DNA from: Flavobacterium terrigena
Lineage (GTDB): Bacteria; Bacteroidota; Bacteroidia; Flavobacteriales; Flavobacteriaceae
Assembly: GCF_900108955.1 (NCBI RefSeq)
Contig: NZ_FNYA01000007.1
Span: 124,001-188,000, forward strand
DNA length: 64,000 nucleotides
Direction of reading: 5' to 3'
The notes below the pieces were generated by a model that worked only from the letters and a program-made list of their open reading frames with translations, was not told the origin of the DNA and did not search any database. Each line of letters opens with the position of its first letter. Within the stretch, counting starts at the first letter, position 1. This document shows positions 8,272 to 17,118 of this stretch, one piece after another. A program made the position numbers and the translations under genes.

Positions 8272-8843
8272 TGCTAGAAGAATTAATAAATTTAGATAAA
8301 AAACTATTTATTTTTCTAAACAATTTGGGTTCAAAACCTTTTGATGACATTTGGTTATTAGTTACCAAACAATTCAATTGGATTCCGTTTTTCCTTTTAC
8401 TTTTAGTAATTCTTTATAAAAAAATTGGAACTAAGCAATTACTTATTTCTTTACTAACTATTGCTGCATTAATTACTTTCACCAACGAAATTACCGATTT
8501 AATTAAATTCTCAGTTCAACGAATTCGACCTTGCAACGATGAAGAATTAGTTGGCTTTATTAGAATTGTAAAAGACAGCGATACATTTAGTTATTTTTCA
8601 GGACATGCCGCCAATTCTACCGCAGCGATGATGTTAGTATTTTTAATCTTGCGACAATTTTACAAATACGCTTATCTGATTTTTTTATATCCATTAATTT
8701 TCGCGTATAGTCGAATTTACTTAGGCCTACACTTTCCTTTAGATATTATTTCTGGATATATTTTTGGAAGTTTAACTGGGATTTTGTTTTATAGAATTTA
8801 CATTTTAATTTCTACAAAACTGAAAACTTCAACTGAAAACTAA
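8271..8843 (+). CDS. PAP2 family membrane phosphatase
   Basis: 190 residues with about five membrane helices. The three phosphatase motifs are present: KFSVQRIRP (KxxxxxxRP), FSGHAAN (variant of PSGH), and SRIYLGLHFPLDI (SRxxxxxHxxxD). Related enzymes dephosphorylate undecaprenyl diphosphate or lipid phosphates at the cytoplasmic membrane; the substrate here is not determined. It shares one base with the tat stop codon. Its stop is directly followed by that of the convergent O-methyltransferase. Confidence 0.9.
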   Translation: MLEELINLDKKLFIFLNNLGSKPFDDIWLLVTKQFNWIPFFLLLLVILYKKIGTKQLLISLLTIAALITFTNEITDLIKFSVQRIRPCNDEELVGFIRIVKDSDTFSYFSGHAANSTAAMMLVFLILRQFYKYAYLIFLYPLIFAYSRIYLGLHFPLDIISGYIFGSLTGILFYRIYILISTKLKTSTEN

Positions 8844-9485
8844 TTATTTCACTCGAGTAACAGTTAACCCATCACGAATAGGTAATAAAACCGTTTCTAC
8901 ACGTTCGTCTTCATTGATGATTCTGTTGTAATCTAATAGAATTTGTGTGCTTTTGTCGTTTGCTTTTACTTCTTCTAAAACTTTTCCGCTCCACAAGACA
9001 TTATCGGATAAAATAATTCCTCCTTTATTCATCAAAGGCACAATTAAATAAAAATAATTGATGTAATTTTCTTTATCTGCATCAATAAAAACCAAATCGA
9101 ATTTTTTATTTAAGGTCGGAATAATTTCAATCGCATCACCAATATGCTGAAAAATTTGATTCGAATAAGGCGACAAATCAAAATATTTTTGTTGAATTTC
9201 TTCTAATTCTTCATTGATATCAATCGTGTCTAAAGTTCCGTTTTCTTGTAAACCTTCTGCTAAACATAAAGCTGCGTAACCTGTATACGTTCCAATTTCT
9301 AAAATAGTTTTTGGGTTAATAATTTTAGACAGCATACTCAAAACTCTGCCCTGAAAATGTCCACTTAACATTCTTGGCTGCAAAATTTTCTGATGTGTTT
9401 CTTTATTCAACTTCACCAATAATTCTGGTTCTTGCTGAGAATGATTGGCAACGTAATTTTCTAAATCTTCTGAAATGAAATGCAT
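8844..9485 (-). CDS. SAM-dependent O-methyltransferase
   Basis: 213 residues. Motif I is LEIGTYTGYAALCLAEGL and the metal/catechol-site region is FIDADKENYINYF, as in the class of metal-dependent COMT-like O-methyltransferases (Methyltransf_3). The acceptor is unknown. It is convergent with the PAP2 gene with no spacer, so the two transcripts probably run into each other. There is no signal peptide, consistent with a cytoplasmic enzyme. Confidence 0.9.
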   Translation of the reverse strand: MHFISEDLENYVANHSQQEPELLVKLNKETHQKILQPRMLSGHFQGRVLSMLSKIINPKTILEIGTYTGYAALCLAEGLQENGTLDTIDINEELEEIQQKYFDLSPYSNQIFQHIGDAIEIIPTLNKKFDLVFIDADKENYINYFYLIVPLMNKGGIILSDNVLWSGKVLEEVKANDKSTQILLDYNRIINEDERVETVLLPIRDGLTVTRVK

Positions 9486-9565
9486 TATTCTATAAATTTA
9501 TAAGTACAAAAGTACAAATTCAAAAACTAAATAAATCAAAAAATAAAAAACACTAACTTTGCACC

Positions 9566-10606
9566 ATGCAAGCAGACAAAAAAGACATCAGAGCTTTATC
9601 AAAAGAGCAATTAAGAGATTTTTTCGTTACTAACGGAGACAAAGCCTTCCGTGGGAATCAAATTTACGAATGGTTATGGAGCAAAAGTGCGCATTCTTTT
9701 GAAAACATGACAAACGTTTCTAAGGAAACGCGAGCTATGTTAGAAGCTAACTTCGTAATTAATCATGTAAAAGTTGACACGATGCAACGTAGTGAAGATG
9801 GAACGGTTAAAAACGCGGTTCGTTTACACGATGATTTAATTGTGGAAAGTGTGCTGATTCCAACAAAAACAAGAACGACTGCTTGTGTTTCGAGTCAAGT
9901 TGGATGTAGTTTGGATTGTAATTTTTGCGCAACTGCTCGTTTAAAACGTATGAGAAATTTGACACCTGGTGAAATTTATGATCAAGTTGTAGCGATAGAT
10001 AATGAAAGTAAATTGTATTATGACAGACCACTTTCTAATATTGTTTTTATGGGAATGGGTGAACCTTTAATGAATTACCCAAACGTAATGAAAGCGATTG
10101 ACATGATTACGTCAAATGAAGGATTAGGCATGTCACCAAAACGTATTACGGTTTCTACTTCTGGAGTTTCGAAAATGATTAAAAAAATGGCTGATGATGA
10201 TGTGAAATTCAATTTAGCGGTTTCTTTACATTCTGCGATTGAAGCGACTCGAAATGAAATTATGCCATTTACCAAAAGTTTTCCTTTAACAGAATTACGT
10301 GAAGCATTAGAATATTGGTATGCCAAAACAAAAAACAAAATCACATACGAATACGTAGTTTGGAAAGACATAAATGACGACAAAGCTTCTATTGATGCCT
10401 TGGTGAAATTCTGCAAATATGTGCCTTGTAAAGTCAACTTAATTGAATACAATGCGATTGACGATGGCGATTTTCAACAAGCCAGCGAACAAGCCACAAA
10501 AGATTACATTACTGCTTTAGAAAGAAATAATATTGTAGTAAAAGTCAGAAAAAGTCGTGGAAAAGATATTGATGCCGCTTGTGGACAATTGGCGAATAAG
10601 AGTTAG
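9566..10606 (+). CDS. rlmN: Dual-specificity 23S rRNA/tRNA adenine C2-methyltransferase RlmN
   Basis: 346 residues. The radical-SAM cluster motif is Cys114-x3-Cys118-x2-Cys121 (GCSLDCNFC). The methyl-carrying C-terminal Cys339 is in DAACGQL. Other family blocks are IVFMGMGEPLMNY and ITVSTSGV. RlmN methylates A2503 of 23S rRNA and A37 of some tRNAs. A TAACTTTG element (9554-9561) ends only four bases before the ATG, so the mRNA may be leaderless or nearly so. Confidence 0.95.
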   Translation: MQADKKDIRALSKEQLRDFFVTNGDKAFRGNQIYEWLWSKSAHSFENMTNVSKETRAMLEANFVINHVKVDTMQRSEDGTVKNAVRLHDDLIVESVLIPTKTRTTACVSSQVGCSLDCNFCATARLKRMRNLTPGEIYDQVVAIDNESKLYYDRPLSNIVFMGMGEPLMNYPNVMKAIDMITSNEGLGMSPKRITVSTSGVSKMIKKMADDDVKFNLAVSLHSAIEATRNEIMPFTKSFPLTELREALEYWYAKTKNKITYEYVVWKDINDDKASIDALVKFCKYVPCKVNLIEYNAIDDGDFQQASEQATKDYITALERNNIVVKVRKSRGKDIDAACGQLANKS

Positions 10607-10641
10607 TAAATTAACTTGAAAATTGCTACTTTTGAAGCACC

Positions 10642-11622
10642 ATGAAAATAACCGAACAAATTAAAGAACCCATAACACATGAAATGGAACTTTTCGAAAA
10701 GAAGTTTCAGGATGCTATGTCTTCTAAAGTGGCGTTACTTAATCGGATTACGCATTATATAGTGAACCGAAAAGGAAAACAAATGCGACCAATGTTTGTG
10801 TTTTTAACGGCAAAAATGGTTTCAGGCGGCACAGTAAACGATAGAACTTATCGTGGTGCTTCGGTAATTGAGTTGATTCACACCGCAACTTTAGTGCATG
10901 ATGATGTGGTGGATGACAGTAATAAACGTCGTGGTTTTTTTTCTATCAATGCGCTTTGGAAAAATAAAATCGCTGTTTTAGTTGGCGATTATTTACTTTC
11001 AAAAGGTTTATTACTTTCTATTGATAATAACGATTTCGATTTGTTAAAAATCATTTCGATTGCCGTTCGTGAAATGAGCGAAGGGGAATTATTACAAATT
11101 GAAAAAGCCAGAAAATTAGACATCACAGAAGATATTTACTACGAAATTATCCGACAAAAAACGGCTACCCTTATTGCAGCATGTTGTTCACTTGGCGCTT
11201 GTTCTGTACTTCCTGAAGACAAAGAAGTGGTTGAAAAAATGCGAAAATTCGGTGAATTAATCGGAATGGCTTTCCAAATTAAAGATGATTTATTCGATTA
11301 TACTGATGATGCCATCGGAAAACCTACTGGAATCGACATCAAAGAACAAAAAATGACGTTGCCTTTAATTCATACGTTGAACAATTGTACTTCAAAAGAA
11401 AAAAATTGGATTATCAATTCGATAAAAAATCATAATAAAGATAAAAAACGCGTAAAAGAAGTCATCGCTTTTGTAAAAAACCATGGTGGACTAACTTATG
11501 CAGAACAAAAAATGGTGCAATTTCAACAAGAAGCACTACTACTTATACAAGACTTCCCCACTTCTGTTTATAAAGATTCACTTACCTTAATGGTAAATTA
11601 CGTAATTGAAAGAAAGATATAA
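10642..11622 (+). CDS. Polyprenyl diphosphate synthase
   Basis: 326 residues. The first Asp-rich motif is LVHDDVVDDSNKRRG and the second is QIKDDLFDYTDD; GKQMRP near residue 50 binds isopentenyl diphosphate. This is the trans-prenyl chain enzyme that makes the side chain of menaquinone in this group. Chain length cannot be read reliably. It follows rlmN by 35 bases. A TACTTTTG element at 10627-10634 ends seven bases before the ATG, suggesting its own short-leader transcript. Confidence 0.92.
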   Translation: MKITEQIKEPITHEMELFEKKFQDAMSSKVALLNRITHYIVNRKGKQMRPMFVFLTAKMVSGGTVNDRTYRGASVIELIHTATLVHDDVVDDSNKRRGFFSINALWKNKIAVLVGDYLLSKGLLLSIDNNDFDLLKIISIAVREMSEGELLQIEKARKLDITEDIYYEIIRQKTATLIAACCSLGACSVLPEDKEVVEKMRKFGELIGMAFQIKDDLFDYTDDAIGKPTGIDIKEQKMTLPLIHTLNNCTSKEKNWIINSIKNHNKDKKRVKEVIAFVKNHGGLTYAEQKMVQFQQEALLLIQDFPTSVYKDSLTLMVNYVIERKI

Positions 11623-11652
11623 TTCTGGTTTTCTATAAATTTTAAAACTTTA

Positions 11653-11681
11653 TACAACCATAATAAAATCATTCTCGTCTA
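11653..11681 (+). promoter_or_regulatory. ECF-type promoter, upstream copy
   Basis: ACAACC (11654-11659) and CGTCTA (11676-11681) with a 16-base spacer. This is the classic AAC / CGTC layout of ECF sigma promoters. It is one half of an 80-base tandem duplication; the second half carries the same two words in register. Confidence 0.7.
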
Positions 11682-11733
11682 TACTAATAGAAACCTTTAA
11701 AATTTAATTTTTGAAAGTTTTTTAAAACAAGAT

Positions 11734-11761
11734 GCAACCATTTTAAAACAACAATCGTCTA
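11734..11761 (+). promoter_or_regulatory. ECF-type promoter, proximal copy
   Basis: GCAACC (11734-11739) and CGTCTA (11756-11761), again with a 16-base spacer, exactly 80 bases downstream of the first copy. Predicted leader of about 55-60 bases before the sigma gene. Autoregulation by that sigma factor is the natural inference. Confidence 0.75.
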
Positions 11762-11821
11762 TATTAATAGAAGCCTATAAAACTTGATTTTTGACATTGA
11801 AATGGTCATTGAAATTAAAAT

Positions 11822-12394
11822 ATGAAAGTAATAGCATTACATAAAAATGAACAACAACTAATTAGCGAAGCGATTGCAAATAATCGCCAAGCACAACAGC
11901 AGTTGTATTCAAAATATGCTTCTAAAATGTTAAGTGTTTGTCGACAGTATATCAAAGACATTCACCATGCGGAAGATGTAATGATTACTGGTTTCATGAA
12001 AATGTTTACCAATTTGAAAAAATTTGAAAACAAAGGCAGTTTTGAAGGTTGGATAAGGCGAATTATGATTCATGAATGTATTGATTATTTAAGAGTTAAA
12101 AAAAACAGTTTTAATCATAAAGATATTGACGATGTAATTTATTCAGAAGAAGAAGATAATTACGAAATGGAAGGTGATTTTTCTATAGATGACATACAAT
12201 TATTAATAGATAATTTACCAGAAGGATACAAAACGGTTTTCAATTTATATATCATTGAAGGCTATAAACATAATGAGATTGCCGAATTATTAAATATTTC
12301 AGAAGGCACCTCAAAATCACAATTGTCACACGCAAAAAGAATACTGCAAACCCAAATTTCAGAATTAAAAAGCAAGAGCAATGGAACCAAATAA
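11822..12394 (+). CDS. ECF RNA polymerase sigma factor
   Basis: 190 residues. Region 2 includes QQLYSKYASKMLSVCRQY and the DHAEDV-like HHAEDVMITGFMKMF. Region 4 ends in a helix-turn-helix (HNEIAELLNISEGTSKSQLSHAK). It directs RNA polymerase to a small regulon. Two tandem ECF-type promoters lie upstream. The 3' end overlaps the next gene, which has the form of a membrane anti-sigma factor, by 14 bases. The inducing signal is unknown. Confidence 0.93.
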   Translation: MKVIALHKNEQQLISEAIANNRQAQQQLYSKYASKMLSVCRQYIKDIHHAEDVMITGFMKMFTNLKKFENKGSFEGWIRRIMIHECIDYLRVKKNSFNHKDIDDVIYSEEEDNYEMEGDFSIDDIQLLIDNLPEGYKTVFNLYIIEGYKHNEIAELLNISEGTSKSQLSHAKRILQTQISELKSKSNGTK

Positions 12395-13076
12395 ATTCAA
12401 TAATAACATACAAAAGAAATTCAATTCACGCGAAATTGAACCTTCTGCGCAAGCTTGGGACAGATTAGATGCTATGCTAACTGTTGCCGAAGAAAAAAAA
12501 CAACCTGCAACATATTTTTGGTTAAAAATTGCTGCTTCGTTTCTACTATTTACAGGAGTAGGTTACGTTTTTTTTCAACAAAATCAGAAATCGGAAATTT
12601 TACAACCAACAAATCAAGTAGTTATTTCAAAAGAAACACCTACAAATGAAGTTGAAAATTATGATACAAATGAAATTACAATTTCGTCAGAAACAGAAAA
12701 TGAACTAGCGGTTTCTACACCAAAAACTACTAATCCAACTACTGAAAAAGTTTCAAAACAAAATAATAACACGAAATACAAATCTGAATTAGATTCTCAT
12801 AAAGCAGTAGTAGAAAAACTTAACGAATTAATTGCTCAAAATGAAAATAAATCAGAACACATAAACCCAAAAACTAATTATGACAATTCCATTGCCGAAG
12901 TACAAGGCAATGAAAAGTCAAATGGAAATTCAAATACGCATAAATCTACTTTAAAAGTAAACCCCAACGACTTACTTAGTTCGGTTGAATCAGAGCTCGA
13001 TCAATCGTTAAAAGACAAAGCGTTGACTAAATTTAAACAAGCAAAATCAGCATTCGTAAACAGAAACTATAACTAA
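12381..13076 (+). CDS. Probable membrane-anchored anti-sigma factor
   Basis: 231 residues. A cytoplasmic N-terminal segment of about 40 residues (REIEPSAQAWDRLDAML) is followed by one membrane helix (IAASFLLFTGVGYVFF) and a Ser/Thr/Asn/Glu-rich periplasmic part with little predicted order. No catalytic motif is seen. It overlaps the ECF sigma gene by 14 bases; position and topology are those of an anti-sigma factor. This is an inference, since no zinc-binding anti-sigma motif is visible. Confidence 0.65.
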   Translation: MEPNKFNNNIQKKFNSREIEPSAQAWDRLDAMLTVAEEKKQPATYFWLKIAASFLLFTGVGYVFFQQNQKSEILQPTNQVVISKETPTNEVENYDTNEITISSETENELAVSTPKTTNPTTEKVSKQNNNTKYKSELDSHKAVVEKLNELIAQNENKSEHINPKTNYDNSIAEVQGNEKSNGNSNTHKSTLKVNPNDLLSSVESELDQSLKDKALTKFKQAKSAFVNRNYN

Positions 13077-13109
13077 AAACCTTTAAAACAATTTTAAAAA
13101 CTAGAAATC

Positions 13110-14147
13110 ATGCAAAAAATTATTTTATACATCAGTGTAGCGGTAATCGCACTAGTAAATACTGTTAGTGCACAAGAGAAAACATTCGAACAAAAAGCAA
13201 AAGAAATTGCTGTTAATATCAAAACAATTGCTCAAGAAGAGAAAAAAGCTTTAAAAGCAGAAATTGAAGCCATTGACAAAGAACTGGAATCTGGTAAAAT
13301 CACTAAGGAAGAAGCCGATAAAGCAAAAACAAAAGTTGCCGAAGAACGTGCTAAAAACATTGAAACCAAAACAGCTGAATATGAAACTGCATTAAGAGAG
13401 TTAATTAACAACCAAGTTCAAACAACAGCTACAGATTCAACGGATATTGGAACTTCGAATTTAATTAGTATCAAATCGAAAAAGAACAATCCAAACAAAT
13501 CTGAAAACAGAACTACAAGTCAATTTGTACTTGCTTTTGGAGCTAACAATCTTGTAACAGATGGCGCAGTAGCCAACTCACAATTTGGTTATGGACGTTC
13601 TTCTTTTTATGAGTGGGGACTTACATGGAATACACGTTTAACTAACAACAGTAATCTTTTACATTTAAAATATGGAGTAGGATTTCAATACAACATGTTA
13701 CATGCAACTGACAACAGAGTGTTTGCAGACGTTGACGACCAAACCATTTTAGTAGATGCTGGTGTAGACACAAAAGCTAACAGAACTTATTTTAAAAACG
13801 TATATTTTGTAGTGCCAATGCATTTAGAATTTGATTTTTCTGAAACTAAAACGGTAGATGACAAAAAGGTTTTCAAATCACATAGAGGTGCTCGTGTTGG
13901 ACTAGGTGGATTTATTGGAGTAAACACAAACTCAAAACAATTTATTGAATACAAAGCAGACGGATATAAATTTTCTGAAAAACAAAAAGGAGATTTCAAT
14001 GTAAATGATTTCACTTACGGATTAAGTGCTTACGTTGGGTACAAACAAACATCGTTATATATAAAATACGATTTAAATCCGATGTTTAAAAACAACGCAG
14101 TAGATCAAAACAACATTTCATTAGGATTACGTTTTGATTGGAATTAA
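13110..14147 (+). CDS. Outer-membrane protein with periplasmic coiled coil, unknown function
   Basis: 345 residues. A signal peptide (LYISVAVIALVNTVSA) is followed by a highly charged helical stretch, about residues 22-110, with heptad-like Lys/Glu/Ala spacing. The C-terminal part has alternating aromatic and polar residues and ends ...NISLGLRFDWN, as in outer-membrane beta-barrels. It follows the anti-sigma-like gene by 33 bases and probably belongs to the same ECF operon, perhaps as its effector or sensor. A terminator lies 45 bases after the stop. Confidence 0.6.
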   Translation: MQKIILYISVAVIALVNTVSAQEKTFEQKAKEIAVNIKTIAQEEKKALKAEIEAIDKELESGKITKEEADKAKTKVAEERAKNIETKTAEYETALRELINNQVQTTATDSTDIGTSNLISIKSKKNNPNKSENRTTSQFVLAFGANNLVTDGAVANSQFGYGRSSFYEWGLTWNTRLTNNSNLLHLKYGVGFQYNMLHATDNRVFADVDDQTILVDAGVDTKANRTYFKNVYFVVPMHLEFDFSETKTVDDKKVFKSHRGARVGLGGFIGVNTNSKQFIEYKADGYKFSEKQKGDFNVNDFTYGLSAYVGYKQTSLYIKYDLNPMFKNNAVDQNNISLGLRFDWN

Positions 14148-14191
14148 AAATTAGAATTACATTTTTTGAGTTATATTACCATACTTTTTTT

Positions 14192-14226
14192 AAAACCTAC
14201 AGGAATTTTCTTGTAGGTTTTTTTTT
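14192..14226 (+). terminator. Terminator, CCTACA family copy 1
   Basis: Stem AAAACCTACA / TGTAGGTTTT around GGAATTTTCT, then a T run. Three near-identical copies follow after each DUF6705-like gene. Confidence 0.85.
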
Positions 14227-14229
14227 ATT

Positions 14230-14328
14230 AAGAAATATTGTAACTTTACTTAAACTTTGTATTATGAAAAAAATAATTTTTATAACATGTTTAATACTTT
14301 CAATAGTATCATGTAAAGCACAAACAAT
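14230..14328 (+). repeat. 99-base direct repeat, copy A
   Basis: Covers the leader, start codon and lipoprotein signal of the first DUF6705-like gene. It is identical by eye over 99 bases to 14940-15038, 710 bases downstream, pointing to a recent tandem duplication or gene conversion. Confidence 0.9.
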
Positions 14329-14887
14329 TATTCAGTCAAGACAAAATTTTTATACTGACACTCCTGACGGAGGATATTATCAAGATGTTAACTTCTTATT
14401 AGACCCTTATGTAGGAACATGGGTGTACACAAATGGAACAACATTATTAACTATCAAATTAAGAAAAATCATCAATTTTTATAACGGAAAATTTTATTCT
14501 GATTTATTAGTTGGTGAATACCAGTATATAGAAAATGGTGTTGAAAAATTAAACACTCTTAGTCAATTTAATACAGATTATCCGATTCAATACGATCATA
14601 ATCTATTTAGTAGTAATTTGTTAAACACTAATGACAAACCAAATCCTTGCACCTCTTGTAATAATTCAATTTCCCGAGTTACAATAACATATAGTGATGA
14701 TGTAAAAGATATTTCAGGTAGTTTTTATATCGGCTTATCAGCAACAAGTAATTTAGTTGCTATTACGTACATATCTTCAACTGGTATAGCTTACTCAGGT
14801 GGTGACCCAAGTAATTTTACTACATGGACCCAAACAAATGTTGGAACCACCATACCAAATGGATGGTATAGTTTTATAAAACAGTAA
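14264..14887 (+). CDS. DUF6705-like lipoprotein, paralogue 1
   Basis: 207 residues from the ATG at 14264. An in-frame start further upstream would translate through the preceding terminator and is rejected. The signal ends at a lipobox Cys (LSIVSCKAQ). The body has GTWVYTNGTTLLTIKL, VGEYQYIENGV and a CTSCNNS pair of cysteines, then an IPNGWYSFIKQ ending. I associate this pattern with the flavobacterial family named DUF6705; no function is known. It is the first of three paralogues in this island. Confidence 0.75.
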   Translation: MKKIIFITCLILSIVSCKAQTIIQSRQNFYTDTPDGGYYQDVNFLLDPYVGTWVYTNGTTLLTIKLRKIINFYNGKFYSDLLVGEYQYIENGVEKLNTLSQFNTDYPIQYDHNLFSSNLLNTNDKPNPCTSCNNSISRVTITYSDDVKDISGSFYIGLSATSNLVAITYISSTGIAYSGGDPSNFTTWTQTNVGTTIPNGWYSFIKQ

Positions 14888-14903
14888 ATAAAATACTTTT
14901 TTT

Positions 14904-14939
14904 AAAACCTACAGGGAATTTTCTTGTAGGTTTTTTTTT
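14904..14939 (+). terminator. Terminator, CCTACA family copy 2
   Basis: Stem AAACCTACA / TGTAGGTTT with an 11-base loop and a run of T, 17 bases after the first DUF6705-like stop. Confidence 0.85.
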
Positions 14940-15038
14940 AAGAAATATTGTAACTTTACTTAAACTTTGTATTATGAAAAAAATAATTTTTATAACATGT
15001 TTAATACTTTCAATAGTATCATGTAAAGCACAAACAAT
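14940..15038 (+). repeat. 99-base direct repeat, copy B
   Basis: Identical to 14230-14328. It begins immediately after the terminator and runs through the start codon and signal peptide of the second DUF6705-like gene. Confidence 0.9.
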
Positions 15039-15594
15039 ACAGTCAGCAAGGTCAATTCATCCAGCTGAGACTCCTGATGGTGGATATTATCAAGATGCTA
15101 ACGACTTATTAAACCCTTATATTGGAACATGGGTACATACAAATGGAACAACATCATTAACTATTAAATTAAGAAAAATAATCAATTTTTATAACGGAAA
15201 ATTTTATTCAGATTTGTTAGTAGGTGAGTACCAGTATATAGAAAATGGAGTAGAAAAATTAAACACTTTAAGTCAGTTTACAATTGATTATCCTTTACAA
15301 TATGATCACAAACTTTATAGTAGTCATTTATTATATGCATCTGACAAACCAAATCCGTGTACCACTTGCAACAATTCAATTTCAAGAGTTAACATAACTT
15401 ATAGTGATAGTGTAAAAGGAATAATGGGAAGTTTTTATATGGGCTTATCATCAACAAGTAATTTAGTTACAAATGTGTATATATCTTCTACAGGTATTAA
15501 ATATTCTGGTGATCCAAATGATATTTCTACATTAACATCAGAACATGTTGGCACAACCATACCAAATGGATGGTATAGTTTTATAAAACAGTAA
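14974..15594 (+). CDS. DUF6705-like lipoprotein, paralogue 2
   Basis: 206 residues. The signal peptide and lipobox (LSIVSCKAQ) are identical to paralogue 1 down to the DNA level. The middle (LRKIINFYNGKFYSDLLVGE) and the end (IPNGWYSFIKQ) are also conserved, while the segment after the lipobox and the region around CTTCNNS differ. The gene has its own copy of the leader and its own terminator. Most likely an envelope lipoprotein of unknown role produced by tandem duplication. Confidence 0.75.
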   Translation: MKKIIFITCLILSIVSCKAQTIQSARSIHPAETPDGGYYQDANDLLNPYIGTWVHTNGTTSLTIKLRKIINFYNGKFYSDLLVGEYQYIENGVEKLNTLSQFTIDYPLQYDHKLYSSHLLYASDKPNPCTTCNNSISRVNITYSDSVKGIMGSFYMGLSSTSNLVTNVYISSTGIKYSGDPNDISTLTSEHVGTTIPNGWYSFIKQ

Positions 15595-15612
15595 ATAAAA
15601 ATACTTTTTTTT

Positions 15613-15647
15613 TAACCTACAGGGAATTTTGTTGTAGGTTTTTTTTA
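15613..15647 (+). terminator. Terminator, CCTACA family copy 3
   Basis: Stem AACCTACA / TGTAGGTT with a loop differing by one base from copy 2 (GTTGTAGG instead of CTTGTAGG), then a T run. Confidence 0.85.
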
Positions 15648-15751
15648 TTATGAAAAATATTACTTTAACATTTTTTACGGTAATGCCGTAAGATTTATAC
15701 CTAGTGTTTGTTTACTATTGTACTTGAGGGATTTTAACTATAAAAATATTT

Positions 15752-17107
15752 ATGAGAAAAGACAATTTAATTAGGCTATTACTTTTTGGTATAGTTTTTA
15801 TACTATTTGGTTGTAGTGAAGATTTATTTGACAAACAAATTAATCAAAACAAGGACCTTATTATCAAGAAAGTTTCCATGCAAGATATTCAATTTAAGGA
15901 TAATGCCAGATTAGTTAAGAGTGTTGCAAATTTGAAGCAGGTTCAATTGAATAGTTCTAGTAGATATGTATATAACGAAGCATATGATTTTTACATAGAC
16001 GAAGAAAATGGAGTTTATCTAAAAAAAGACAGTTTAGAATCATATACATTTCCAATTTATAAAACGGAAACAGACAGTACGGTTACAGATATTATTTTTA
16101 ATAAAAGTGCAACGGGAGATTATGATATAATATTAGGAAAGTATGATATTTTAAAAAGAGATTTAGCTGATATTACTTTACAAGAATTATTTCAATCAGA
16201 TGTAGAATTTATTAATCTTATCGGAAAATATGGTCTTCCTGAATTAGTGTGTTTTGAAGAATATTCGTATGTAGATACGGGTGTCAATGTTGGTGCCGAC
16301 TCTGAGCTAATTTTTGATTGGATATCAACAGGTTCTTTCTGCTATATGCAATATGATAATGGCGGCGGTGGCGGTGATTTTAGTCATATTTCAGGTGGAG
16401 GAATAATAACAGGGCCAATTGATTCTCCTCATGGTGTTGGTGGAGGAAGTCCAACCTCAAATCCTTGTATAAAACTAAAAAATTTATTTGACGCAACTAA
16501 AGCAAATATAAAACCATCTCTGATAGCACTACAAAACACAATAACTCCAACTAGTACTGGTGAAAATGCAGTTACTTTTAAAAAAGACACAAATGGGAAT
16601 TTTAGTAATACACCAGTACCGTCTACAAGTAACAATTCAATAGTAGGTCCTGTTGGTCCAAATATTTATGGGGAAGCTCATACTCATCCATTAGATGTTT
16701 ATCCAATGTTTTCTTGGACTGATGTTAATAGATTATTAGAACTTGCTACTTATACTTCAACAAGTAATTTAGATAGTGTTGTGAATATGGTTGTTGTTCA
16801 AGATGACAATGGTGTATTTCAAACGTATGCCTTAGTATATAATAATGATGGTTTTGGCATAAATACTGTTGAAGATGTTTTGAATCAACCTGAACTTAAT
16901 GGATGTTCGAAAAGAGAAAAACTTAATATCTACGATAATGAATTAGGCGATAAATATCAAAAAGATTCAAATTATGAACGTGGCTTTTTACGACAATTCT
17001 TTGGGTTTAATGTATCTTTGTACAAAGCAAATGCAAATTTATCAAATTGGAGTAAATTATCAATTAATTCAATAACCGCGAATGTTACTACAACACCTTG
17101 CAATTAA
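15752..17107 (+). CDS. Large lipoprotein with JAMM-like metal-binding motif
   Basis: 451 residues. Lipoprotein signal with lipobox ILFGC. The N-terminal half is unassigned. A flexible Gly-rich linker follows (GGGGGDF, GGG...GVGGGS), then a C-terminal domain with His310-Thr-His312-Pro, Ser321 and Asp324 (HTHPLDVYPMFSWTD). This resembles the JAB/MPN+ signature HxH-x7-S-x2-D but with eight residues in the middle. Glu271 (GENAVTF) could be the upstream acid. JAMM domains are zinc isopeptidases or peptidases; activity here is unproven. It lies between DUF6705-like paralogues, 12 bases before the third. Confidence 0.6.
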   Translation: MRKDNLIRLLLFGIVFILFGCSEDLFDKQINQNKDLIIKKVSMQDIQFKDNARLVKSVANLKQVQLNSSSRYVYNEAYDFYIDEENGVYLKKDSLESYTFPIYKTETDSTVTDIIFNKSATGDYDIILGKYDILKRDLADITLQELFQSDVEFINLIGKYGLPELVCFEEYSYVDTGVNVGADSELIFDWISTGSFCYMQYDNGGGGGDFSHISGGGIITGPIDSPHGVGGGSPTSNPCIKLKNLFDATKANIKPSLIALQNTITPTSTGENAVTFKKDTNGNFSNTPVPSTSNNSIVGPVGPNIYGEAHTHPLDVYPMFSWTDVNRLLELATYTSTSNLDSVVNMVVVQDDNGVFQTYALVYNNDGFGINTVEDVLNQPELNGCSKREKLNIYDNELGDKYQKDSNYERGFLRQFFGFNVSLYKANANLSNWSKLSINSITANVTTTPCN

Positions 17108-17118
17108 AATTAAATGTT

